Positions 1 through 5,237 of a DNA stretch of 5,286 nt are shown one piece after another. The notes below the pieces were generated by a model that worked only from the letters and a program-made list of their open reading frames with translations, had not been told where the DNA came from and ran no database searches. The stretch is from Pasteurellaceae bacterium (GTDB lineage: Bacteria > Pseudomonadota > Gammaproteobacteria > Enterobacterales > Pasteurellaceae): NCBI GenBank assembly GCA_900756875.1, contig CAAELW010000250.1, forward strand, positions 1 through 5,286. The letters are read 5' to 3'. Both the position numbers and the translations under genes were made by a program. Numbering within the stretch: position 1 is the first letter of the stretch; the number at the start of each line of letters is the position of its first letter.

Positions 1-78
1 AAGTTTAAGGCTCGAACACCATTGCTCGATCACAAAATCTTGCGGATTTAATAAGTGAGAACCACGAACTGCAACCAT
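1..78 (-). CDS. relA: RelA, GTP/ATP pyrophosphokinase (ppGpp synthetase I), N-terminal fragment
   Basis: Only the first 26 codons are present; the gene runs off the left edge. Reading leftward from an ATG at 78, the peptide starts MVAVRGSHLLNPQDF and continues to a W-C-S-S-L-K-L stretch at the edge. The MVAVR start is typical of gammaproteobacterial RelA, and the following residues fit Haemophilus RelA as I remember it. RelA is the ribosome-associated enzyme that makes (p)ppGpp when uncharged tRNA enters the A site. The catalytic domains are outside the window, so activity cannot be judged. A strong ribosome binding site, AAGGGGG at 83-89, sits 4 bases before the ATG and supports this start. 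The gene follows rlmD on the same strand after a 101-base gap, the order also known in H. influenzae. The identification rests on a short peptide plus gene order. Confidence 0.85.
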   Translation of the reverse strand, partial: MVAVRGSHLLNPQDFVIEQWCSSLKL

Positions 79-94
79 AATACCCCCTTGTTGA

Positions 95-122
95 TGAATA
101 TGGCTCAGTGACATCCTGTCAA
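95..122 (-). promoter_or_regulatory. Possible relA promoter (-35 TTGACA, weak -10)
   Basis: On the minus strand a perfect -35 hexamer, TTGACA (117-122), is followed after 16 bases by TATTCA (95-100), which matches the -10 consensus only at its first three bases. A start about 7 bases further on would fall near 88, leaving a leader of only about 10 bases that cuts into the relA ribosome binding site. That is a weakness: either the real -10 is elsewhere or relA is transcribed mainly by read-through from rlmD. Confidence 0.2.
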
Positions 123-126
123 CCGA

Positions 127-145
127 GTTGTCTTTTTAAGACAAC
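127..145. repeat. Perfect 8-bp inverted repeat in the rlmD-relA gap
   Basis: GTTGTCTT at 127-134 and AAGACAAC at 138-145 form a perfect 8-bp stem with a 3-base loop. The six A residues that follow at 146-151 become a T run on the 5' side of the stem in the relA transcript, so this is not a standard intrinsic terminator for either strand. It lies just upstream of the TTGACA at 117-122, so an operator or an RNA hairpin in the rlmD-relA transcript are both possible. Confidence 0.5.
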
Positions 146-179
146 AAAAAAGTCTGACTATTCTATCAGAATTTACACC

Positions 180-1490
180 TTATTTGATAAATAATGTCAC
201 CGATTCCAAATGACTGGTATGCGGGAACATATCAATCATGGCAGTTTTGATGATGCGATAACCGAAAGAGCGGAGAATTTCAGCATCTCGTACTAAGGTT
301 GCAGGGTTGCAAGATACATAAAGAATACTTTCTGCACCCAGCTCACATAACGCATTCAGCGCAAAAGCCGCACCGCTACGAGGCGGGTCGAGAAGAATTT
401 TATTGAAATGTTGTTTTGCCCAAGGTTGTTCTGAAAAAGTTTGGTCTAAATCGGCTTGATAAAATTCAACATTATCGATGTGATTAAATTGCGCATTCGC
501 TTGGGCTTTTTGAACCATGTCAAAAACGCCTTCAATTCCAACCGCACTTTTCACGCGTTTGGCTAAAGGCAACGTGAAATTGCCCATCCCACAGAACAAA
601 TCTAAGACATGATCATCCTGATTCAAATCAAGCCAATCTAAAGCAGTCTCAACCATTTGCTGATTTAGGTGCGTATTCACTTGAATAAAATCGCGGATAT
701 CGAAAGATAAGCGAATATCATCTAACGCATAATAAGGCATTTCACCATGCACAAGTTGGATACCTTGATCATCTTGTAAAAACAAATTCACAGCATTGAC
801 GCGTGCAAACTCGAGCAACAAAGTGCGGTCAGTTTCGGCTAGATTTCCTTTGTAACGTAATAACATGGCTACACCATTCTCTGCTGAAACCAGTTCAATA
901 TGCCCTAATTGTTTTGGGGCTAAATATTGCGCCCAAAGTGCGGTCAATTTGGGGATAAGATGATTGATTGCAGACTCTGCGACTAAACATTGCTGAATGC
1001 TGACTAACTGATTGGAGTTTTTCTGACGAAATCCCATTTCAACGGTTTTGTTTTTCGCATTCCACAGTAAGCTTAATCGTACACGACGACGATAAGCCCA
1101 TTGCTCACCACAAATCATTGGCATTAATTGAATAGGTTCTGCTTGAAGTTTACTTAAACGAGAAAAAAGAGCTTTCTCTTTTGCTTTACGTTGCATTTCT
1201 ACCGGAATATGCTGGCCTTGGCATCCACCACAACGCTCATAATAACGACATTGTGGCTCAACACGCTGACTACTCTTTTGCAGCCATTTTTGAGCAGTGG
1301 CTAATCCATATTGACGTTTTTCATCGGTGACTACCGCTTCCACTTTTTCCGTTGGCAAAGCATTTTCAATGAACCAAGTTTTACCTTGAATTTTGGCTAC
1401 GCCTAATCCTTGATAATCTAAATCCTGAATTTCAGCGATGATTTTTTGTATGCTTTTCTGTTTTTTTTGTGGAGCGTAAAGTAAAGCCAT
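180..1490 (-). CDS. rlmD: 23S rRNA (uracil-1939-C5)-methyltransferase RlmD (RumA)
   Basis: A 436-residue protein, close to the family's usual length. It uses S-adenosylmethionine to place the C5 methyl group on U1939 of 23S rRNA (E. coli numbering), and acts in the cytoplasm. Visible parts in order: an N-terminal TRAM RNA-binding domain (about residues 14-72); [4Fe-4S] cluster cysteines C81, C87, C90 (C-x5-C-G-G-C) and C168; a central RNA-binding region; the SAM-site segment FIQVN (268-272); the SAM-binding loop VLDLFCGMGNF (295-305); DPPR (368-371); the catalytic-nucleophile motif SCNPATL with C394; and a C-terminal HLES with E429, the likely general base. All key residues are present. The ATG at 1490 has only a weak upstream AAGA, 7 bases away. 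The start lies 36 bases after the recO stop, so co-transcription is likely. Codons 8-11 hold an A8 run. Three exact uptake signals lie inside, at 541, 821 and 936. The paralogues RlmC and TrmA are shorter, and TrmA lacks the TRAM domain and iron-sulfur site. Confidence 0.96.
   Translation of the reverse strand: MALLYAPQKKQKSIQKIIAEIQDLDYQGLGVAKIQGKTWFIENALPTEKVEAVVTDEKRQYGLATAQKWLQKSSQRVEPQCRYYERCGGCQGQHIPVEMQRKAKEKALFSRLSKLQAEPIQLMPMICGEQWAYRRRVRLSLLWNAKNKTVEMGFRQKNSNQLVSIQQCLVAESAINHLIPKLTALWAQYLAPKQLGHIELVSAENGVAMLLRYKGNLAETDRTLLLEFARVNAVNLFLQDDQGIQLVHGEMPYYALDDIRLSFDIRDFIQVNTHLNQQMVETALDWLDLNQDDHVLDLFCGMGNFTLPLAKRVKSAVGIEGVFDMVQKAQANAQFNHIDNVEFYQADLDQTFSEQPWAKQHFNKILLDPPRSGAAFALNALCELGAESILYVSCNPATLVRDAEILRSFGYRIIKTAMIDMFPHTSHLESVTLFIK
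541..549 (-). other. DNA uptake signal sequence (USS) inside rlmD
   Basis: Exact AAGTGCGGT read on the minus strand. In rlmD it is read in the frame AGT GCG GTT, giving Ser-Ala-Val at residues 315-317 (VKSAVGIE), a frame commonly used by Haemophilus uptake signals. It marks the DNA for preferential uptake by competent Pasteurellaceae. Confidence 0.9.
821..829 (+). other. DNA uptake signal sequence (USS) inside rlmD
   Basis: Exact AAGTGCGGT on the plus strand. In rlmD it is read as part of GAC CGC ACT TTG (Asp-Arg-Thr-Leu, residues 221-224). It lies 115 bases from the next copy in the same orientation. Confidence 0.9.
936..944 (+). other. DNA uptake signal sequence (USS) inside rlmD
   Basis: Exact AAGTGCGGT on the plus strand. 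In rlmD its complement is read ACC GCA CTT, giving Thr-Ala-Leu (residues 183-185), another common coding frame for this element. Confidence 0.9.
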
Positions 1491-1526
1491 GATGGTGTCT
1501 TAATCTATTTGTATCAAAGAAAGGGA

Positions 1527-2231
1527 TTATTTTAAATAAAGTACGTTTTGCGTAAATAACTCTCGACTTTTCAGTGGCTTATCACCTAAATAAGGTTTAA
1601 GTGCGATGCGGGTAAAGCGTTTTGCCGCTTGCAATACTGACTCTTCGGTGAATTCCAAACGGTCAAAGGCGAGTAAATCTCGACCATAAAAGGTCAAGTT
1701 ATCTTTTACCAACGAAGCGATAAAGCCCTTTTCTGCACGATATTGGTAAGTCATCGATTCGTCCACTGGCAAACCTGATCCAGCACAATGTAGAAAATCA
1801 ATCCCATAACCTAAAATTTTAAGTAAGTGAAATTCAAATAAGCGCAAGGTGGGTTCAACTTGTGGCTGAGTCGCTAATCCTGTTAAGCATTGTAGATAAT
1901 GCTGAAAAAGTTGTGGATTGGCCGTTTCTGGCTCGATCACGCGAGTAATCAGCTCATTTACATAAAACCCGCTGTATAAAGCCGTTTGCTGCAAAGGTAG
2001 CGTAATTGCCGCGGGCTCTGCTTTAGTAAGCGTTTTTAATGCGCCTTTCCCTGACCAACGTAGAAGTAATGGCGTAAAAGGCTGTAAGACAGATTTCCAT
2101 GCCGAACGTTTCGCACGTGCACCTTTTGCAATAACCGTCAAACGCCCCGTTTCTTCAGTGAATAAATCTACCAAAAGGCTGGTTTCACTATAAGGACGAC
2201 GATGTAACACAAAGCCGCGTTGGAGATCCAT
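1527..2231 (-). CDS. recO: DNA repair protein RecO (recombination mediator)
   Basis: A 234-residue protein, near the usual RecO length (about 240 in E. coli). RecO works with RecR and RecF to load RecA onto SSB-coated single-stranded DNA at gaps, and it anneals complementary strands. The N-terminal OB-fold is visible at about residues 1-78: [19 protein letters not shown], then [15 protein letters not shown], with a basic patch typical of the DNA-binding face. A helical C-terminal domain follows, with YVNELI (90-95), [11 protein letters not shown] (136-146), [11 protein letters not shown] (160-170) and the strongly conserved [24 protein letters not shown] (within 202-225). Only two cysteines are present (C115, C149), so the four-cysteine zinc site of some bacterial RecO proteins is absent, as in E. 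coli. The ATG lies 7 bases beyond the oapB stop with no clear Shine-Dalgarno sequence, which suggests translational coupling to oapB. A near-match to the uptake signal (AAGTGCGAT, one mismatch) lies at 1599-1607. Confidence 0.96.
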   Translation of the reverse strand: MDLQRGFVLHRRPYSETSLLVDLFTEETGRLTVIAKGARAKRSAWKSVLQPFTPLLLRWSGKGALKTLTKAEPAAITLPLQQTALYSGFYVNELITRVIEPETANPQLFQHYLQCLTGLATQPQVEPTLRLFEFHLLKILGYGIDFLHCAGSGLPVDESMTYQYRAEKGFIASLVKDNLTFYGRDLLAFDRLEFTEESVLQAAKRFTRIALKPYLGDKPLKSRELFTQNVLYLK

Positions 2232-2238
2232 AAAAGAA

Positions 2239-2646
2239 TTATTTGCCTGATTTCAATTCACTTGGTTGTTTAACACAGCGTTCTGCGAGCACTTCACCTA
2301 CGCTAGTTTGTAATTGACTGAAGTCATCTCGCTCCTGCCAATACCAACGAATATTGGCATAATTTCTACCACGCTCAGAAATCACACGAGTCAATTTTTC
2401 AGTTACATCATTAAAAGTTACGGTCACCTGACTGAGTGTTTTTTTACTTTTCTGTTTTTGCTTGGTATGAACCACACTCACTTCTTTATTGCCTTTACAC
2501 AAATAAACCGTCGCTGAACCCTTTTGGGATTTTTTATCAACGGTTTGCACTTTCATTTTCTGTGGTGTAGCTTTATTTAACTCAACATTCTGCGAACATG
2601 CAGAAAGACAAAGTGCGGTCAAAATTACGCTTATTTTTTTTAACAT
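2239..2646 (-). CDS. oapB: Opacity-associated protein OapB, small MliC-like lipoprotein
   Basis: A 135-residue protein starting [17 protein letters not shown]. This is a lipoprotein signal peptide: lysines, a hydrophobic stretch, then lipobox L14-S15-A16-C17. Ser at +2 predicts delivery to the outer membrane. The mature part is lysine-rich. It carries a pattern like the C-type lysozyme inhibitor (MliC) domain: Y48-L-C50, a beta-like VTVTF, S90-x-x-G93-x-x-Y96, W103, and a distal C124 that could bridge to C50. Gene position and the segment around NYANIRW agree with H. influenzae OapB as I recall it. oapA and oapB are linked to colony opacity there; the biochemical role of OapB is not established to my knowledge. 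The ATG at 2646 is chosen because it gives a proper signal peptide and has AGGA just upstream. An in-frame GTG at 2685 would add 13 residues ahead of the signal peptide and lies inside the inverted repeat. Codons 2-5 contain an A8 run. The gene ends 7 bases before recO. Confidence 0.88.
   Translation of the reverse strand: MLKKISVILTALCLSACSQNVELNKATPQKMKVQTVDKKSQKGSATVYLCKGNKEVSVVHTKQKQKSKKTLSQVTVTFNDVTEKLTRVISERGRNYANIRWYWQERDDFSQLQTSVGEVLAERCVKQPSELKSGK
2611..2619 (+). other. DNA uptake signal sequence (USS) in the oapB signal-peptide region
   Basis: Exact AAGTGCGGT on the plus strand. In oapB the complement is read ACC GCA CTT, giving Thr-Ala-Leu (residues 10-12) in the hydrophobic core of the signal peptide. 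Confidence 0.9.
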
Positions 2647-2667
2647 GAATCCTGTTTCCATCAAGGT

Positions 2668-2711
2668 TTGTTTATGATTGCTCACTTTATAAAATGAGCA
2701 AGGATAAACAA
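2668..2711. repeat. 44-base imperfect inverted repeat upstream of oapB
   Basis: Two 22-base arms meet without a spacer and pair at 19 of 22 positions. The outer arms TTGTTTAT (2668-2675) and ATAAACAA (2704-2711) are perfect. A 2-base mismatch follows, then the perfect inner arms TTGCTCA (2678-2684) and TGAGCAA (2695-2701), one further mismatch, and a TTTATAAA centre (2686-2693). It lies between the oapA terminator and the oapB start. No T run follows on either strand, so it is not a normal terminator. It could be an operator for a dimeric regulator over an oapB promoter (TATAAA reads as a -10 on the minus strand, but without a good -35), or an mRNA hairpin. The structure is plain; its role is unknown. 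Confidence 0.65.
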
Positions 2712-2721
2712 TCTCAGCTAG

Positions 2722-2744
2722 AAAAATGGGCGATTACTCGCCCA
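2722..2744 (-). terminator. Rho-independent terminator after oapA
   Basis: On the minus strand a perfect 7-bp stem, TGGGCGA / TCGCCCA (2738-2744 with 2727-2733), closes a 4-base loop and is followed by five T residues (2726-2722). It begins 8 bases beyond the oapA stop codon. Stem, loop and T run are all good, so it should end or attenuate the oapA transcript before oapB. Confidence 0.85.
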
Positions 2745-2751
2745 CTAAAAA

Positions 2752-4146
2752 TTATTTTTTATATTGGTATGAACCATCAGCTTGACGAATGAACTTGCCG
2801 CCATTTGATAAACGAAGCTCACCCACTCGACCTTGACTATTTACAGAAACCTGTACTTTGTCACCAGGTTTGAAGCTGCTTAATGCATTACCTGCACCAT
2901 TTGCTTTTGTCATTGCATTCACATCGGCAATATTCAATTTATTATCACGGAATACTTGCATCAGTGAAACCCCTTGCGGCACAGTTAATGTTTTTGTTGC
3001 ACCGGTTGAAGCGGTTTGTGCTGCTGGTTCAGCTGCTTTCACTGCATTGTGGGTTGCTGATTTCGCTTCCACAATTTGAACCTTACTGTCTTTAGTAGCA
3101 ACAGGTTTCGCTTCTTGAATTTTGCTTGACTCTTTTTTCACGGTTTGAGTCGGTTGAGCTGTCACTTTTTCTGTTACTGGTTTAGGTTGTTTTTTCTCTT
3201 GAACCACTGATGTCTGTTCACGACGAGGTTCTGCTTTATGCTCAACCATTGCGGTATTTTTTTCTACAGTTGGCTGCAGTGTTCTTGGCAATGGTTCTTT
3301 ACTTGTTGCATCAAGAGTTGGCTTAACTGGCACAGGTTGAGTTGCTGGTTGTTGAGCAGCAGTTGGTTGTGCAGGCTCTACAGGTTGTGATTTCGCGGCA
3401 TCAGCTTTATCACCTACGTACTCCATGGCTGGAGGTGCATCTGATTTAGCGCCATTTGCTGTTTGTTCTGTTGTTGCTGGAGCCGTAGTATTATTGTTAT
3501 CTAATACAGTGGTTTCAACCGGTTGAGACTGATCCAATGATTGGAATTGAACCGGAATTTCATTGCTGTTTTGCTGTTCAAAAGACTCCACCGTATCTGA
3601 ATTTGGTTTTAGAGTGAAGAAAATGATCAGTAAGACCACTAACCCCAAAATCGCAATAAATAAACGACGATGTTTTTCTGGTAACATTTGTAGAACCTTC
3701 CATTTTTCAGGTGATTTCAAGCTTGCTGCCGCAGCGGTTGCTGCCGGTGCAACGGTTTCAGCTTGAGTTGTCACTTCTTCTACCATCTCTTCTGCAGGTG
3801 AATTTTCAAAAATCACCTTTTCTTCCGCTACGTTTTCTACTTGAACATTTTCAACGGGCTCTTGAGCGCCGAAAGCACTTGATTGCACTGATTGTTCAGT
3901 ATTTTCACTTTGGAATGCTTGAGAAGATGAAAAAGGTTGACTTGCTGCCGCACCAAAAGTTGGTTCGCGGCGAACATGGAATTGTGTATCTGGCTGTTCT
4001 TTTTTACCAAATAAACCTTTGGCTTTATCAAAAATTGAGCTACTTTGTTGAACCGGTTTTCTTGGTGTCACAGAGTCAGAGTGATTAAATCCTAAATCTA
4101 ATTCATTTTGAGATGAATTGTCGTTAGGTTGATTTTTATTATCCAC
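2752..4146 (-). CDS. oapA: Opacity-associated protein OapA (inner-membrane protein with LysM-like domain)
   Basis: A 464-residue protein with one membrane span. Residues 1-160 form an acidic, low-complexity cytoplasmic region that includes an FDKAKGLFGKK patch at 39-49. The OapA N-terminal motif (KWKVLQMLPEKHRRLF, 148-163) runs into a membrane helix at about 162-179. A flexible periplasmic linker follows (180-383), rich in Pro, Ala, Gln, Thr and Lys. The OapA/YtfB LysM-like domain is at about 384-436 (TLTVPQGVSLMQVFRDN ... FKPGDKVQVSV), with a short tail to 464. In H. influenzae OapA is linked to colony opacity and epithelial attachment. The E. coli relative YtfB is a division-associated protein whose LysM-like domain binds peptidoglycan glycans, so a septal cell-wall role is the likely shared function (inference). 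The GTG start is supported by a GAGG 7 bases upstream, and the MDNKNQ start fits the homologue as I recall it. A terminator follows, and epmB lies 74 bases upstream on the same strand. Confidence 0.93.
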   Translation of the reverse strand: MDNKNQPNDNSSQNELDLGFNHSDSVTPRKPVQQSSSIFDKAKGLFGKKEQPDTQFHVRREPTFGAAASQPFSSSQAFQSENTEQSVQSSAFGAQEPVENVQVENVAEEKVIFENSPAEEMVEEVTTQAETVAPAATAAAASLKSPEKWKVLQMLPEKHRRLFIAILGLVVLLIIFFTLKPNSDTVESFEQQNSNEIPVQFQSLDQSQPVETTVLDNNNTTAPATTEQTANGAKSDAPPAMEYVGDKADAAKSQPVEPAQPTAAQQPATQPVPVKPTLDATSKEPLPRTLQPTVEKNTAMVEHKAEPRREQTSVVQEKKQPKPVTEKVTAQPTQTVKKESSKIQEAKPVATKDSKVQIVEAKSATHNAVKAAEPAAQTASTGATKTLTVPQGVSLMQVFRDNKLNIADVNAMTKANGAGNALSSFKPGDKVQVSVNSQGRVGELRLSNGGKFIRQADGSYQYKK

Positions 4147-4150
4147 GGTA

Positions 4151-4157
4151 TTACCTC
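4151..4157 (-). promoter_or_regulatory. Ribosome binding site of oapA (decides GTG start)
   Basis: GAGGTAA on the minus strand, with GAGG 7 bases before the GTG at 4146. This is among the strongest Shine-Dalgarno matches in the window, and it fixes the non-ATG start of oapA. Confidence 0.75.
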
Positions 4158-4176
4158 GATTTGCTAAACTAAAGAT

Positions 4177-4190
4177 CGCACAAAAGTGCG
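4177..4190. repeat. Short hairpin made from a USS core between epmB and oapA
   Basis: CGCAC (4177-4181), loop AAAA, then GTGCG (4186-4190): a 5-bp all-matched stem whose right arm is part of the uptake signal at 4184-4192. Pasteurellaceae often build terminators from paired inverted uptake signals. Here only a half-copy is opposed, and the bases after the stem on the minus strand (ATCTTTA) are a poor T run, so termination would be weak at best. Confidence 0.4.
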
Positions 4191-4192
4191 GT
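4184..4192 (+). other. Intergenic DNA uptake signal sequence (USS) with full flanks
   Basis: Exact AAGTGCGGT between epmB and oapA. Downstream it has both A/T blocks of the extended Haemophilus consensus at the expected spacing (GAAAAAT, then about six bases, then GTATTTT). This is the best-formed uptake signal in the window. Confidence 0.92.
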
Positions 4193-4207
4193 GAAAAATT
4201 GAATCGT

Positions 4208-4236
4208 ATTTTATCGGATCTTAAGCGGTGTATAAA
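4208..4236 (-). promoter_or_regulatory. Possible oapA promoter
   Basis: On the minus strand TTTATA (4231-4236, 4 of 6 against TTGACA), a 17-base spacer, then TAAAAT (4208-4213, 5 of 6 against TATAAT). The -35 overlaps the last codons of epmB. A start near 4201 would give a leader of about 55 bases that contains the uptake signal and its hairpin. This is plausible but is consensus matching only, in AT-rich DNA. Confidence 0.35.
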
Positions 4237-5237
4237 GTCTTATTTGGCTCTCCACCGATTTCTCGTGCTAATTTGGGCACTAAATAGCCAGAAGTGAGCG
4301 CCTGTAATTCTTTGTAAATTTGTAACGCGCATTCATCCGAAATATAGAAATGACTCGCCCCCTGCACTTTATCCAATAAATGCAAGTAATAAGGCAAAAT
4401 TCCCGCTTGAAATAACTTATCGCTCAATACTTTTAATGTATGTGGGTTATCATTCACATCTTTTAAAAGGACTGATTGATTGAGTAAGGTCACTTTAGCG
4501 CCTGCCAGTTTTTGCATAGCCAAAGCGAGCGCCTCATCAATTTCATTTGGATGATTGATATGCGTGACAAACACCGCTTGTAATCGGCTTTTTAGTAATA
4601 AATCACAAAATTCATCCGTAATACGCTCCGGAATCACGACCGGCAAACGAGAGTGAATACGCAAACGCTTTAAGTGCGGTATCTTTTCAAGGCGTTCTAA
4701 TAACCACACCCATTCACTATCCTTTGCCATCATCGGATCGCCACCCGAAAAAATCACTTCTTCAATTTCTGAATGGGCCGCAATATAGTCTATTGCTTGT
4801 TGCCAACTGGTTTTATTTCCTGGATTTTGATCATAAGGGAAATGACGACGGAAACAATAACGACAGTTAACGGCACAGCCTCCTTTTGCCATGAACAGCA
4901 AGCGATTTTGGTATTTTTGTAGAATATTAGGCACGGCATTTTTTTGCTGTTCGTCTAAAGGATCTTGGCTAAAGCCTTCCACTTCAATAAATTCTTGCTG
5001 GACCGTCATTACCTGCAAAAAAAGTGGGTCTTTAGGATTCCCTTTTTCCATTTTTTCAACAAAAGGTAAAGGCACTCGCATAGCAAAAAGTTTACGAGCC
5101 GCGATATCCTCGGCAAAATCCTCAACAGACAAATTTAAGGTTTTTAACAAGATTTTCGGATCAGAAATCGCATTTTTTAGGGTTTCCAACCAATTTTGTT
5201 CTTCTCTAATCGCAATATTTCGGGTTAAAATACGCAC
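4221..5237 (-). CDS. epmB: EF-P--(R)-beta-lysine pathway lysine 2,3-aminomutase EpmB (YjeK)
   Basis: A 338-residue radical-SAM, PLP-dependent enzyme of the short EpmB class. It converts L-lysine to (R)-beta-lysine, which EpmA attaches to the conserved lysine of elongation factor P. Numbered from the GTG start, the sequence shows KLFAMRVP (49-56), PLFLQV (71-76), the radical-SAM cysteines C121-x3-C125-x2-C128 within GGCAVNCRYCFRRHFPY, SGGDP (164-168), HSRLPVVIP (195-203), NQSVLLKDVND (253-263), and the C-terminal SGYLVPKLAREIGGEP (316-331), whose K322 is the expected PLP lysine. All cofactor residues are present. Start choice is open: GTG at 5237 gives MRIL, as in the H. influenzae protein I recall, but has only a distant GAG (11 bases). 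An in-frame TTG at 5243 has the same GAG at 5 bases and adds two residues. The gene is back to back with efp, its pathway's target. It could be misnamed a KamA-type catabolic enzyme, but length and neighbour argue for EpmB. Confidence 0.95.
   Translation of the reverse strand: MRILTRNIAIREEQNWLETLKNAISDPKILLKTLNLSVEDFAEDIAARKLFAMRVPLPFVEKMEKGNPKDPLFLQVMTVQQEFIEVEGFSQDPLDEQQKNAVPNILQKYQNRLLFMAKGGCAVNCRYCFRRHFPYDQNPGNKTSWQQAIDYIAAHSEIEEVIFSGGDPMMAKDSEWVWLLERLEKIPHLKRLRIHSRLPVVIPERITDEFCDLLLKSRLQAVFVTHINHPNEIDEALALAMQKLAGAKVTLLNQSVLLKDVNDNPHTLKVLSDKLFQAGILPYYLHLLDKVQGASHFYISDECALQIYKELQALTSGYLVPKLAREIGGEPNKTLYTA
4672..4680 (+). other. DNA uptake signal sequence (USS) inside epmB
   Basis: Exact AAGTGCGGT on the plus strand. 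In epmB it is read within ATA CCG CAC TTA (Ile-Pro-His-Leu, residues 186-189). Confidence 0.9.
5226..5231 (+). promoter_or_regulatory. Possible -10 element for efp inside the epmB start region
   Basis: TAAAAT on the plus strand (5 of 6 against TATAAT). A start near 5238 would give efp a leader of about 36 bases. No convincing -35 is found at 16-18 bases, so this is only a pointer. Because the gap between the two genes is so short, any efp promoter must lie at least partly inside epmB. Confidence 0.2.

Noticed and set aside
127..145. Hairpin in the rlmD-relA gap as an intrinsic terminator
   Set aside because: The homopolymer run is on the 5' side of the stem for the minus-strand transcript and is an A run on the plus strand, so neither direction gives stem plus U-tract.
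2314..2517. Plus-strand open frame of 67 codons
   Set aside because: It lies opposite oapB and recodes its lysine-rich stretch into a Phe/Leu-rich peptide. It has no family resemblance, and oapB is clearly the real gene.
2647..2685. Upstream GTG start for oapB at 2685, adding 13 residues
   Set aside because: It would bury the lipoprotein signal peptide behind a polar extension, has no ribosome binding site, and lies in the inverted repeat. The ATG at 2646 gives a standard lipoprotein start.
2858..3095. Two overlapping plus-strand open frames opposite the 3' part of oapA
   Set aside because: They are antisense to the LysM-like domain and linker. Their composition mirrors the Ala/Gln/Lys-rich coding strand, and no separate gene signal is seen.
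3180..3400. Pro/Ala/Gln/Lys-rich part of oapA as a tandem-repeat or phase-variation tract
   Set aside because: The protein is low in complexity, but the DNA shows no regular repeat unit, so it does not look like a repeat-driven contingency locus.
3563..4088. Plus-strand open frames (67 and 125 codons) and a 64-codon minus-strand frame at 3837-4031 inside oapA
   Set aside because: All are shadows of oapA, whose own frame has a known domain order, a good ribosome binding site and a terminator.
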